64,000 nucleotides of DNA from Allobosea lupini (GTDB lineage: Bacteria > Pseudomonadota > Alphaproteobacteria > Rhizobiales > Beijerinckiaceae): assembly GCF_900109525.1 (NCBI RefSeq), contig NZ_FOAN01000010.1:62001-126000 (forward strand). The letters are read 5' to 3'. Every line of letters begins with the position of its first letter. The stretch's first letter is position 1. This document shows positions 53,676 through 62,101 of the stretch, piece by piece. The translations under genes were made by a program, and so were the position numbers. The notes beneath the pieces were generated by a model that ran no database searches, had not been told where the DNA came from, and saw only the letters and a program-made list of their open reading frames with translations.

Positions 53676-54236
53676 TCAGATCGCGGTCAGGTTCTTCATG
53701 AAGCCGGCGAAGCGCAGCAGCCCGTCCGGCCAGGGACCATGGCCGGATTCGGTGTTGATATGGCCGCTGTCGCCGGCATCCACGAACTCCGAGCCCCAGG
53801 CTTCGGCCAACGCCCTGGCCTCGTCCGGCGTGCAATAGGGGTCGGTCGCGCTGGCGATCAGCACCGAGCGGAAGGGCAGGGGCTTTTGCGGGATCGCGCT
53901 GAAATCGTCGGCCATGCCGGGGATGGCGCGCTTGGCGCGCTCGGAGGCCGGGGCGACCAGGAAGGCGCCGGCGACCTCATGCGGTTTCAGATGCTCGGCC
54001 GCATGCGCGACGGCGCTGCAGCCGGCCGAATGGGCGACGATGACGACGGGCTTCGTCGCGGCGCGCACGGCGGCGACGATGCGGTTTGCCCAGCCGTCGC
54101 GGGTCGGCTTGTACCAGTCCTCCTGCTCGACGCGGCGGGCGGTGGGCAGCTTGGCTTCCCAACGGCTCTGCCAATGGTCGGGGCCGGAGCCCGACCAGCC
54201 GGGGACAATCAGGATGTCGGTGTCGGAGGTTTTCAT
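53676..54236 (-). CDS. RBBP9/YdeN-family serine hydrolase
   Basis: ATG 54236 (MKTSDTDILIVPGWSGSGPD) gives 186 residues. RBBP9-type features are the HWQSRWE helix, the nucleophile in VVIVAHSAGCSAVAHAAEHL, the acid in ASATDPYCTPDEA and the catalytic histidine in GHINTESGHGPWPDG. Relatives are small alpha/beta hydrolases with little-defined substrates. It lies 43 nt downstream of purB on the same strand and may be read from that transcript. Confidence 0.9.
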   Translation of the reverse strand: MKTSDTDILIVPGWSGSGPDHWQSRWEAKLPTARRVEQEDWYKPTRDGWANRIVAAVRAATKPVVIVAHSAGCSAVAHAAEHLKPHEVAGAFLVAPASERAKRAIPGMADDFSAIPQKPLPFRSVLIASATDPYCTPDEARALAEAWGSEFVDAGDSGHINTESGHGPWPDGLLRFAGFMKNLTAI

Positions 54237-54279
54237 AGCCGCTAGATAGCGCTCGGTTCCGTGAAATCCAGCAGGCGCC

Positions 54280-55587
54280 TCACGCTTCCCCGAACACCCG
54301 GCGGAAGATCGTGTCGACGTGCTTGAAGTGATAGCCTTCGTCGAACATCGCCTCCAACTGCGCCACGGAGAGCTTGGCGGTGACGTCCTTGTCGGCCTTG
54401 AGGTTTGTGAGGAAATCCTCGCCATGCTCCCAGGTGCGCATCGCATTGCGCTGGACCATGGAGTAGCTGTCCTCGCGGCTGGCGCCGGCCTGAGTCAGAG
54501 CGAGCAGGACGCGCTGCGAATTGTGCAGGCCGCCGAGCTTGTCGAGGTTCTTCCTCATGTTCTGCGGATAGATCAGCAGCTTGTCGACGACGCCGGTGAG
54601 GCGGGCCAGCGCGAAATCGAGCGTCACAGTCGCATCGGGGCCGATCATGCGTTCGACGCTGGAATGCGAGATGTCGCGCTCGTGCCAGAGCGCGACGTTC
54701 TCCAGCGCAGGCGTCACCATGCCGCGCACCAGCCGGGCGAGGCCGGTCAGGTTCTCGGTCAGGACGGGGTTGCGCTTGTGCGGCATCGCCGAGGAGCCCT
54801 TCTGGCCCGGCGAGAAATACTCCTCCGCCTCGTAGACCTCGGTGCGCTGGAGATGGCGGATCTCGGTGGCGAGGCGCTCGACGCTGGAGGCCACGACGCC
54901 GAGCGTGGCGAAGAACATGGCGTGGCGGTCGCGCGGGATGACCTGGGTCGAGACCGGCTCGGGCGTCAGCCCCATCTTCTGCGCGACGTATTCCTCAACC
55001 TGCGGGTCGATATTGGCGAAGGTGCCGACGGCGCCGGAGATGGCGCAGGTCGCGATCTCGGCGCGGGCGGCGACCAGCCGGGCGCGGCAGCGGTCGAACT
55101 CGGCATAGGCCTGGGCGAGCTTCAGGCCGAAGGTCACCGGCTCGGCATGGATGCCGTGCGAGCGGCCGATGGTCGGGGTCAGCTTGTGCTCGAAGGCGCG
55201 GCGCCTGATGGCGGCGAGCAGGGCGTCGACATCGGCGATCAGGATGTCGGTGGCGCGCGCCAACTGCACCGAGAGCGTGGTGTCGAGCACATCCGAGGAG
55301 GTCATGCCCTGGTGGACGAAGCGCGCCTCGGGGCCGACGATCTCGGCGAGATGGGTCAGGAAGGCGATGACGTCATGCTTGGTGACGCGCTCGATCTCGT
55401 CGATGCGGGCGACGTCGAAGGTGGCGTCCCTGGCCTTGGCCCAGATCGTCGCCGCCGCTTCCTTGGGCACGACGCCGAGCTCGGCGAGCTTGTCGGTGGC
55501 GTGCGCCTCGATCTCGAACCAGATGCGGAAGCGCGTCTGCGGCTCCCAGATCGCGACCATCTCGGGGCGGGAATAACGGGGGATCAT
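54280..55587 (-). CDS. purB: adenylosuccinate lyase
   Basis: The 435-residue protein begins MIPRYSRPEMVAIWEPQTRF and includes the fumarase/aspartase-superfamily signature KGSSAMPHKRNPVLTENLTG, the catalytic-histidine region TPTIGRSHGIHAEPVTFGLK and VHQGMTSSDVLDTTLSVQLA. It acts twice in purine synthesis, on SAICAR and adenylosuccinate. The length and N-terminus fit the short bacterial form. The 181-nt upstream gap separates it from the divergent DUF1428 gene. Confidence 0.97.
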   Translation of the reverse strand: MIPRYSRPEMVAIWEPQTRFRIWFEIEAHATDKLAELGVVPKEAAATIWAKARDATFDVARIDEIERVTKHDVIAFLTHLAEIVGPEARFVHQGMTSSDVLDTTLSVQLARATDILIADVDALLAAIRRRAFEHKLTPTIGRSHGIHAEPVTFGLKLAQAYAEFDRCRARLVAARAEIATCAISGAVGTFANIDPQVEEYVAQKMGLTPEPVSTQVIPRDRHAMFFATLGVVASSVERLATEIRHLQRTEVYEAEEYFSPGQKGSSAMPHKRNPVLTENLTGLARLVRGMVTPALENVALWHERDISHSSVERMIGPDATVTLDFALARLTGVVDKLLIYPQNMRKNLDKLGGLHNSQRVLLALTQAGASREDSYSMVQRNAMRTWEHGEDFLTNLKADKDVTAKLSVAQLEAMFDEGYHFKHVDTIFRRVFGEA

Positions 55588-55768
55588 AGCGGGCTCGCGA
55601 CGTGACGATGAAAGGCTCGCCGGCTCGCTAGCACGGACGGGCCGCCGACGGAATGCCGCAGGCCCGCTGCTGACAGCTTCGGACCCCCGTCCTGCCTAGC
55701 GTCCGCGCCGGCTGGGCGGGACGCTCTTCGGATTTGGAGCGCCGACAGACCCAAGGAGGAAAAGACCG

Positions 55769-56119
55769 ATGTCCTATGTCGATGGTTTCGTTGCGGCCGT
55801 GCCTGCCGCCAATCGCGACGCTTATGCCGAGCACGCCCGGAAGATGGCGCCGATCTTCAAGGAATTCGGCGCGACGCGGGTCGCCGAGAACTGGGGCGAC
55901 GATGTCCAGCACGGCAAGCAGACCGACTTCTATCGCGCCGTCGCGGCCAAGGAGGACGAGGTCGTGGTCTTCGCCTGGGTCGAATGGCCAAGCAAGGAGG
56001 CGCGCGACGCCGCCTGGCAGAAGATGATGGAGGATCCCCGCATGGCGCCGGGCGCCAACCCGATGCCCTTCGACGGTGCCCGGATGATCTATGGCGGCTT
56101 CGCCGGTATTGATTTGTAG
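55769..56119 (+). CDS. DUF1428-family protein
   Basis: The 116-residue protein begins MSYVDGFVAAVPAANRDAYA and carries FKEFGATRVAENWGDDV, KEDEVVVFAWVEWPSKEARD and GARMIYGGFAGI, the full DUF1428 pattern. This is a small dimeric alpha+beta barrel family of unknown function. GGAGG precedes the ATG. It is a single gene. Confidence 0.92.
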   Translation: MSYVDGFVAAVPAANRDAYAEHARKMAPIFKEFGATRVAENWGDDVQHGKQTDFYRAVAAKEDEVVVFAWVEWPSKEARDAAWQKMMEDPRMAPGANPMPFDGARMIYGGFAGIDL

Positions 56120-56128
56120 AAGACGCCG

Positions 56129-56234
56129 TCATTCTCGGGCGGAGCGTAGCGCAGACCCGAGAATCTCATGACGAGAAGGCGCCGGCTGGAGCCTCTTTCG
56201 GCTTGAGATGCTCGGGGCAAGCCCGAGCATGACG
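56129..56234. repeat. double palindromic intergenic element
   Basis: ATTCTCGGG (56131-56139) with CCCGAGAAT (56156-56164) and ATGCTCGGG (56208-56216) with CCCGAGCAT (56222-56230) form two hairpins whose stems resemble each other. They lie between the convergent DUF1428 and rpe genes. It may double as a terminator but lacks a T run. Confidence 0.7.
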
Positions 56235-56245
56235 CGTGGCCACTA

Positions 56246-56926
56246 TCAGACCCAGTCGCCGCGCGCCGCCTCCGCCGCCTTGCGGATGGCGGCGATGTTG
56301 CCGGCATAGGCCGAGGGGCCGCCCTTGAACACCGCCGAGCCGGCGACCAGCGTATCGGCGCCGGCCTTGATACAGAGCGGCGCCGTCTCCGGTGTGACGC
56401 CGCCGTCGATCTCGAGCGCGATCGGCCGCTCGCCGATCAAGGCGCGCACCTGCGCGATCTTCTCGACCACCGAATGGATGAAGCTCTGGCCGCCGAAGCC
56501 GGGGTTGACCGTCATCAGCAGGATCAGGTCGACATCGCCGATCAGCGGCTCGGCCGCGCTCGCCGGCGTGCCCGGGTTGAGCACGATGCCGGCCTGCTTG
56601 CCCTGGGCCTTGATCGCCTGCAGCGTCCGGTGCGGATGCGCGCCGGCCTCGACATGGAAGGAGATCAGGTCGGCGCCGGCCTTGGCGAAGGCCTCGATGT
56701 AGGGATCGACCGGCGCGATCATCAGATGGACGTCGAAGAACTTCCTCGTATGCGGGCGGATCGCCTTCAGCACGTCGGGGCCGAAGGTGATGTTGGGCAC
56801 GAAATGCCCGTCCATCACGTCGCAATGGATCCAGTCGGCGCCGGCCTCGTCGACGGCGCGGACCTCCTCGCCGAGCTTGGCGAAGTCGGCGGAGAGAATG
56901 GAAGGGGCGATGCGGATCGTGCTCAT
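56246..56926 (-). CDS. rpe: ribulose-phosphate 3-epimerase
   Basis: From ATG 56926 ([20 protein letters not shown]) the protein is 226 residues. The TIM-barrel metal and acid residues are in [17 protein letters not shown], the flexible loop in [20 protein letters not shown], and the phosphate site in [20 protein letters not shown]. It interconverts ribulose- and xylulose-5-phosphate in the pentose phosphate and Calvin pathways. The open frame extends 12 codons further but the family begins at MSTIRIAPS. No Calvin-cycle genes are nearby. Confidence 0.96.
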   Translation of the reverse strand: MSTIRIAPSILSADFAKLGEEVRAVDEAGADWIHCDVMDGHFVPNITFGPDVLKAIRPHTRKFFDVHLMIAPVDPYIEAFAKAGADLISFHVEAGAHPHRTLQAIKAQGKQAGIVLNPGTPASAAEPLIGDVDLILLMTVNPGFGGQSFIHSVVEKIAQVRALIGERPIALEIDGGVTPETAPLCIKAGADTLVAGSAVFKGGPSAYAGNIAAIRKAAEAARGDWV

Positions 56927-56978
56927 GCGGCGTGGTCTAGCGCCGCGCTGCTGCTCTCGCAATCGCGAAAGGCTGCCG

Positions 56979-57656
56979 TCAGGCCCGCTTCAGCGGAAAC
57001 GACAGGCGTCGGTCGGCCTCGGCGATCTCGACGGCGGCCTGGGTGAAGGCGGGACGCAGCTTCAGCCGCTCAAACCAGCGTGACAGGCCGTCGAACGGCG
57101 CGAGCGAGGGGCCGCCGAGCCGAAGCGAGAACAGCACGCTCATGAACAGGGCGATATCCGCCACCGAGACGGCATCGCCGAAGAACTCGCGGCCGGCGAG
57201 CCGGTCTTCGAGCTCGGCATAGTGCTTTTCCAGGGCGTGCTCGGCGATCAGCGCATCGGCTTCCTGAGCGAGGCGCCTGGTCTGGTCGCTGCTCGGCGGG
57301 CTGGTGCGGTGCATCAGCGGCTTCAGCGCCTGCAGCATGATCTCGTCGGCATAGAGCTCGTCGAGCCGGCAGCGGGCGCGGGCGCCGGGGCAGACCGGCA
57401 AGAGCGGCGGCTCAGGATAGGCGTCTTCGAGATATTCGAGGATTATCGTGGAATCGTAGAGCACGATTCCGTCATCGTTCAGCACCGGGACCTGCCGCTT
57501 GGGGTTGAGAGCGACGACTTCGGGATGCTTGGGGTCGTAGCCGGTCGTCTGGTTGAACGGCACCATGATGCGCTCGAAAGCTAGACCTTTCTCGCGCAGC
57601 GCGATCTCGACCTTGCGCGAGAACAGGCTGAGCGGCCCCGAATAGAGCGTGATCAT
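56979..57656 (-). CDS. glutathione S-transferase family protein
   Basis: The 225-residue protein begins [20 protein letters not shown], with the conserved serine of the GST N-domain. It continues with [20 protein letters not shown] and [18 protein letters not shown], then a helical C-domain with [19 protein letters not shown]. Substrate unknown; it resembles plant-type or stringent-starvation-like GSTs. It lies next to a transporter-like gene on the same strand, separated by 47 nt. Confidence 0.93.
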   Translation of the reverse strand: MITLYSGPLSLFSRKVEIALREKGLAFERIMVPFNQTTGYDPKHPEVVALNPKRQVPVLNDDGIVLYDSTIILEYLEDAYPEPPLLPVCPGARARCRLDELYADEIMLQALKPLMHRTSPPSSDQTRRLAQEADALIAEHALEKHYAELEDRLAGREFFGDAVSVADIALFMSVLFSLRLGGPSLAPFDGLSRWFERLKLRPAFTQAAVEIAEADRRLSFPLKRA

Positions 57657-57703
57657 AACAGGAACTCCGGTTTTGCTTGCCGGAACTCTGACAAAGCTTG
57701 CAG

Positions 57704-58729
57704 TCAGCTCGCGTCAGCAGGGGCTTCCCTGCGCCTGATCCGCGCTGCGACACCGCGCAGCAGCCAGGGCAGCAGATAGATCGGGAACTGGGCCAGCGCG
57801 AAATACAGATAGGTGGTCGGCGGCACGCCGGCGCCGAGCGCCGCAACCAGCAGGCCCATGTTCCGCTGCCCGGTGCCGTAGCCGATCATGAAGCGCTCGG
57901 AGATCGGGAAGCGGCGCAAGGCGAGCCAGGCGCTGGCGAGGCCGACCGCGGAGACCAGGAAGGCGACGGCCAGGAACAGCGCGACCTGGCCCGGCCGGTC
58001 CATTGCCGCTTTGGTCACTCCGTCCATCGCCGCGATGGCGAAGACGAAATACATCAGCACGCCGAAGCCATCGAGATTGGGCTTGAGCTCCCGGATGCGC
58101 TCCGCCCCGAGCCAACGCCTTATCGCGAAGGCGACGGCCATGCCGCCGCCGATGAACATGACGAGCCGCAGGGCCAGCGCCAGCCGGTCGAGCGGGACGG
58201 CGGCCCCCGCCAGCCAGTCCACCAGGAACGGCGCAATGATCGGGCTCACGATGGTGGTGACGATCACCCCTGCGATGATCAGCGAAGGCTCGAAGCCGTA
58301 GAGGATGGCGACCGCAGGCGACGACATGATCGGCGGCGCCGCGCCCATGATAGCGATGCCGAGCAGAAGGCCGGGGTCGAGCGCCTCGCGCCCGAGCACA
58401 GCGAGGGCTGCGGCGATCAGCAGCGCGGGGACGAACAGCAGCCAGAGGCAGGTCACGACCAGCTTGGCCGGCCGGCGCACCAGGCCGCCGATGACGCGCA
58501 GGTCGGCGCGCATGAACACGACGGTGGTGAAGCAGAAGATCGTGATCGGCAGGAGCGGGCGCGCCGCCGCGGAGAATTGCGGCAGAGCGAGGCCAAGGAA
58601 GATCGAGAGCGCGAAGCCCTGCGTGCCGTAGCGGCCGAGCAGAGCGAGGGCGGAGGCGAGGGCGGCGAGCATCGAGACCGGAGAAGCGAAACGGGGCGCC
58701 ACACTGGCCGATCCGAAGGGCGGCGTCAT
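57704..58729 (-). CDS. bile acid:sodium symporter superfamily (BASS-like) permease
   Basis: The 341-residue protein has about ten membrane helices, e.g. GFALSIFLGLALPQFSAAA, LLPITIFCFTTVVFMRADLR and IAIMGAAPPIMSSPAVAILY. The last carries the small-residue crossing motif typical of the sodium-dependent BASS fold. The C-terminal RFMIGYGTGQRNMGLLVAAL matches the second repeat's conserved Q and N. It is a weaker match than the gene at 62102. Substrate unknown. Confidence 0.75.
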   Translation of the reverse strand: MTPPFGSASVAPRFASPVSMLAALASALALLGRYGTQGFALSIFLGLALPQFSAAARPLLPITIFCFTTVVFMRADLRVIGGLVRRPAKLVVTCLWLLFVPALLIAAALAVLGREALDPGLLLGIAIMGAAPPIMSSPAVAILYGFEPSLIIAGVIVTTIVSPIIAPFLVDWLAGAAVPLDRLALALRLVMFIGGGMAVAFAIRRWLGAERIRELKPNLDGFGVLMYFVFAIAAMDGVTKAAMDRPGQVALFLAVAFLVSAVGLASAWLALRRFPISERFMIGYGTGQRNMGLLVAALGAGVPPTTYLYFALAQFPIYLLPWLLRGVAARIRRREAPADAS

Positions 58730-58807
58730 CTGGGGGCGGCGCAGGGCGGTACGTCGTCAGTGCGCGACCGTGGCCACAAACCGGCGTCCACTTCGCTCGG
58801 AATTGCT

Positions 58808-59251
58808 CTAGACGCTGCTCAGCAACAGGCTGGTTTCGCTGTTCGCGACACCGTCGATCATCCGCACCTCGCGCAGGACCCTGTCGAACTCGGCGAGGCT
58901 GCCGGCGCGGATATTGGCGACCAGGTCCCAATTGCCGTTGGTGGTGTGCAGCGTATAGACCTCCGGCAGCCCGCGCAGCTTGCGGATGACCTGCGTCGTC
59001 GACTTGCCGACGACCTCGACCATCATCACCGCATGCACGGCATTCTCATCGTAGTCGTCGCGGACGCGGGCGGTGAAGCCGAGCAGCGTTCCCGTCTCGA
59101 GCAGCCGTTCCAGCCGGTTCTGGACGGTGCCGCGGGCGACCCCCAGCACGATCGCAAGCTTGGAGAGCGAGGCCCGGCCATCGGCCCGCAGATGCGTGAT
59201 CAACGCGCGATCGAGCGTGTCGGGGACATATTTGGCGATCTCTGCGACCAT
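58808..59251 (-). CDS. Lrp/AsnC-family regulator
   Basis: ATG 59251 (MVAEIAKYVPDTLDRALITH) is preceded by AGGAG; 147 residues. The helix-turn-helix is GRASLSKLAIVLGVARGTVQ with RLERLLETGTLLGFTARV. The RAM domain is AVMMVEVVGKSTTQVIRKLR and GNWDLVANIRAGSLAEFDRV. It is divergent from ornithine cyclodeaminase and probably controls it in response to an amino acid. Confidence 0.93.
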   Translation of the reverse strand: MVAEIAKYVPDTLDRALITHLRADGRASLSKLAIVLGVARGTVQNRLERLLETGTLLGFTARVRDDYDENAVHAVMMVEVVGKSTTQVIRKLRGLPEVYTLHTTNGNWDLVANIRAGSLAEFDRVLREVRMIDGVANSETSLLLSSV

Positions 59252-59285
59252 CGAGGCTCCTGACCGAAAGAGCAATTCAGGTAAG

Positions 59286-59304
59286 CAATCTGTTCAATTG
59301 ATTG
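59286..59304. promoter_or_regulatory. candidate AsnC operator before ornithine cyclodeaminase
   Basis: CAATC (59286-59290) and GATTG (59300-59304) form an inverted repeat across 9 AT-rich nt in the 139-nt divergent gap. Lrp/AsnC boxes commonly have this AT-rich dyad layout. Symmetry is short and the call is tentative. Confidence 0.4.
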
Positions 59305-59390
59305 TCGAAAATAACACAGTTCTGATCTTTCGGCCAACATGCCGCCAGCTGTAGAATCGCCTCTCAACAGCACGGGACCTGGCACTGCCG

Positions 59391-60443
59391 ATGACCGCAT
59401 TACCTCCCTCCGCGAAGGCGATGGTGCCGTTCGTCAGCGTCGACAACATGATGCGCCTCGTCCATCGGGTCGGCATCGAGACAATGCTGCGCGAGCTCAC
59501 TGACCGCATCGAGGAGGATTTCCGGCGCTGGGAGAGCTTCGACAAGACACCGCGCATCGCCAGCCATTCGCGCGACGGCGTGATCGAGCTGATGCCGACT
59601 TCGGACGGCACGATCTACGGCTGCAAATACGTCAACGGTCATCCCAAGAACGTCGCCTCCGGCTTGCAGACGGTCACTGCCTTCGGCCTGCTGGCCGAGG
59701 TCGCCAGCGGCTATCCAGTCCTGCTCACCGAGATGACGCTGCTGACCGCGCTGCGCACCGCCGCCACCTCCGCCATGGCGGCCCGGTACCTGGCGCCGAA
59801 GGGCGCCCGCACCATGGCGATGATCGGCAATGGCGCGCAAGCCGAGTTCCAGGCGCTGGCGATGAAGGCGGTCATCGGCATCGAGGCGGTCAGGCTCTAC
59901 GACATCGATCCCGCCGCCACCGAGAAGACGCGGCGCAACCTGCAGGGGAGCGGGCTGTCGGTCACCGCCTGCGGCACCGCGCAAGCAGCCGTCGAGGGGG
60001 CTGAGATCATCACCACCTGCACCGCCGACAAGCAGTTCGCGACGATCCTGACCGACAACATGGTCGGGCGCGGCGTCCACCTCAACGCCATCGGCGGCGA
60101 CTGCCCGGGCAAGACCGAACTCCACCGCGACATCCTGCTGCGCGCCGACACCTTCGTCGAATACCCGCCACAAACCTGGATCGAGGGCGAGATCCAGCAG
60201 ATGGACAAGGATTATCCGATCACCGAGCTCTGGCGCGTCGTCACCGGGCAGGCGCCGGGCCGGCGCGATCCCACGCAGATCACGCTGTTCGACAGCGTCG
60301 GCTTCGCGATCGAGGACTTCTCGGCGCTGCGCTATCTGCGCGAGCGCATCGCCGGCACGGACCTCTACCAGAACCTCGACATGATCGCCGATCCCGACGA
60401 GCCGCGCGATCTCTTCGGCATGCTGCAGCGCGCTGCCGACTGA
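59391..60443 (+). CDS. ornithine cyclodeaminase
   Basis: The 350-residue enzyme has the NAD-binding ARTMAMIGNGAQAEFQALAM, LLTALRTAATSAMAARYLAP and LTDNMVGRGVHLNAIGGDCP, with the substrate-side DADTFVEYPPQTWIEG-like segment (actual RADTFVEYPPQ). It converts ornithine to proline and ammonia, releasing nitrogen. Length and end (DEPRDLFGMLQRAAD) are normal. It is divergent from an asnC gene, and the fragment of an amidinohydrolase gene begins directly after its stop, pointing to an arginine/citrulline-ornithine-proline pathway now partly lost. Confidence 0.93.
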   Translation: MTALPPSAKAMVPFVSVDNMMRLVHRVGIETMLRELTDRIEEDFRRWESFDKTPRIASHSRDGVIELMPTSDGTIYGCKYVNGHPKNVASGLQTVTAFGLLAEVASGYPVLLTEMTLLTALRTAATSAMAARYLAPKGARTMAMIGNGAQAEFQALAMKAVIGIEAVRLYDIDPAATEKTRRNLQGSGLSVTACGTAQAAVEGAEIITTCTADKQFATILTDNMVGRGVHLNAIGGDCPGKTELHRDILLRADTFVEYPPQTWIEGEIQQMDKDYPITELWRVVTGQAPGRRDPTQITLFDSVGFAIEDFSALRYLRERIAGTDLYQNLDMIADPDEPRDLFGMLQRAAD

Positions 60444-60446
60444 CCT

Positions 60447-60662
60447 TCCAATGCGATCGAGCTCCAGGGCCGGAACGGGCGCGTCCTCGCCTTCCCGACG
60501 ATGGCCTTTTCCGCTTTGACCTCCGAACAGCTCCGCATCATCGGCGAGAGTGCGCGGCCGCTGCCGCTCGCGCTCCCGACGATCGAGCGGGCCGGTGGTT
60601 CGACCCGCTGTACGATCGCCGGAGTGCATCTGAATCCGCGTTCTTTCCCGTCATCGGAATGA
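60447..60662 (+). pseudogene. C-terminal remnant of arginine deiminase/DDAH-family (CtlX-like) amidinohydrolase
   Basis: In the frame of ATG 60501, translation reads NAIELQGRNGRVLAFPTMAF, then LTSEQLRIIGESARPLPLAL, PTIERAGGSTRC and TIAGVHL. The order (LxG-x-G-R-V-L-A, PTIExAGGSxRC, AGxHL) is the end of arginine deiminase-like and CtlX-type enzymes, whose conserved late cysteine is in GGSTRC. Everything before about residue 240 of such a protein is missing, and the fragment starts four bases past the ornithine cyclodeaminase stop. That suggests a deletion removed the rest. The frame runs on to TGA at 60662. Confidence 0.7.
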
Positions 60663-60676
60663 CGAGTGCAAGCCTG

Positions 60677-60760
60677 TGCAGAAAATTGCGCAGGATCAGC
60701 TTGGATTCCCACTCGGGTCGCTGCACTGCGACAAGTGCGGCAGAAGCTGCGAAATTTTGC
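60677..60760 (+). promoter_or_regulatory. candidate AsnC-type sites before the DadA-like gene
   Basis: TGCAGAAAATTGCGCA (60677-60692) is a dyad of the form TGC-N2-AA-N2-TT-N2-GCA. GCGAAATTTTGC (60749-60760) is a dyad GC-N-AAATTT-N-GC. Both have the AT core with GC flanks usual for Lrp/AsnC boxes and stand 70 nt apart, centre to centre, ahead of the oxidoreductase gene. Otherwise 60663-60850 shows no gene. Confidence 0.4.
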
Positions 60761-60850
60761 CGGTTTATCCGCAACATTCAACGAAATGGCTGACAGCGCT
60801 GCGGCTGGCGCTATTCTTGCTGGCGGGGAAGGCTGGCGGAGACAGGGCCG

Positions 60851-62098
60851 ATGCGTACGGACGCGATCGTTGTTGGGGCGGGCATCGTCGGGATTTCGGT
60901 GGCGCTGCATCTGCAAAAGGCAGGCCGCTCGGTGCTGCTGGTCGATCGCGGTCAGCCCGGCGGTGAGACCAGCTACGGCAATGCCGGCCTGATCCAGCGC
61001 GAAGGCGTCTACCCCTACGGCTTCCCGCATGATTTCGGCGCGCTCATCCGCTATGCGATGAACAACACCATCGATGCGCACTACCATTGGAACGCGATCC
61101 CCAAGCTCGCCCCCTTCCTGTGGTCGTACTGGATGCATTCGCGCGCCTCGCAGCACGAGGCGATCGCCCATAAATACGCGACCCTGATCGAGCATTGTGT
61201 CACCGAGCACGACGCGCTGGCGCAGGAAGCCGGCGCGACCGATCTCCTGCGCCGCAAGGGCTGGATGAAGGTCTTCCGCACGCAAGCGCAGCAGGATGAA
61301 CGGCTCGCCGAGGCCGAACGCTGGAAGCGCGATTACGGCTTGAACCATCGCGCACTCGACGTTGCGGCCTTGCGGGCCGAGGAGCCGCATCTCGACCAGA
61401 GCCTGATCGGCGGCCTGCATTGGACCGATCCGGTGACGGTGATCGACCCGCTCGGCCTGTCCAAGGCCTATCTGGCGCTGTTCGAAAAGCTCGGCGGGCG
61501 CTTCGCCCAGGGCGATGCCGGCACGCTCGCGCAGGACGGCGATCGCTGGAGCGTGACACTGGCCGATGGCACCAAGGCGCTCGGCATGGACGCGATCGTG
61601 GCGCTCGGCCCCTGGGCCGACGTGCTGACGAACCGGCTCGGCTACCGTCTGCCGCTGGCGGTCAAGCGCGGCTATCACATGCATTACAAGCCGCTCGGCA
61701 ACGCCGTGCTGAATCATCCGGTGCTCGACACCGAGCGCGGCTATTTCCTGGCGCCGATGCGCCAGGGCGTGCGCCTCACCACCGGCGCCGAATTCGCCAA
61801 TCGCGGCGCGCCGAAGACGCCGGTGCAGCTCGCCCGGGCCGAGCCGATCGCTAAGACCCTATTCCCGCTGGGCGAGCGGCTCGACGCCGAGCCCTGGCTC
61901 GGCAATCGGCCGTGCACGCCGGACATGATGCCGATCATCGGTCCGGCGCCGAAGCACAGGAACCTGTGGTTCTCCTTCGGCCACGCCCATCACGGGCTGA
62001 CGCTGGCAGCGGTGACCGGCCGCATGGTCGCCGAGATGGTGAGCGGCCAGAAGGTCTTCGTCGATCCCACGCCGTTCGCGCCGGCGCGGTTCGGCTGA
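60851..62098 (+). CDS. DadA-like FAD-dependent amino-acid dehydrogenase
   Basis: The 415-residue protein has the FAD-binding MRTDAIVVGAGIVGISVALH with GRSVLLVDRGQPGGETSYGN, and late motifs RGYHMHYKPLG, GRRPCTPDMMPIIGPAPKH-like sequence (actual NRPCTPDMMPIIGPAPKH) and SFGHAHHGLTLAAVTGRMVA. These are the features of D-amino-acid dehydrogenases of the DadA type. It probably oxidises a D-amino acid or cyclic imino acid at the membrane. It stands beyond the amidinohydrolase remnant and converges with a BASS transporter 3 nt away. Confidence 0.9.
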   Translation: MRTDAIVVGAGIVGISVALHLQKAGRSVLLVDRGQPGGETSYGNAGLIQREGVYPYGFPHDFGALIRYAMNNTIDAHYHWNAIPKLAPFLWSYWMHSRASQHEAIAHKYATLIEHCVTEHDALAQEAGATDLLRRKGWMKVFRTQAQQDERLAEAERWKRDYGLNHRALDVAALRAEEPHLDQSLIGGLHWTDPVTVIDPLGLSKAYLALFEKLGGRFAQGDAGTLAQDGDRWSVTLADGTKALGMDAIVALGPWADVLTNRLGYRLPLAVKRGYHMHYKPLGNAVLNHPVLDTERGYFLAPMRQGVRLTTGAEFANRGAPKTPVQLARAEPIAKTLFPLGERLDAEPWLGNRPCTPDMMPIIGPAPKHRNLWFSFGHAHHGLTLAAVTGRMVAEMVSGQKVFVDPTPFAPARFG

Positions 62099-62101
62099 AT
62101 C

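Noticed and set aside
60538-60777. Minus-strand frame opposite the amidinohydrolase remnant
   Set aside because: No good start or family; the plus strand fits the conserved C-terminal motifs better.
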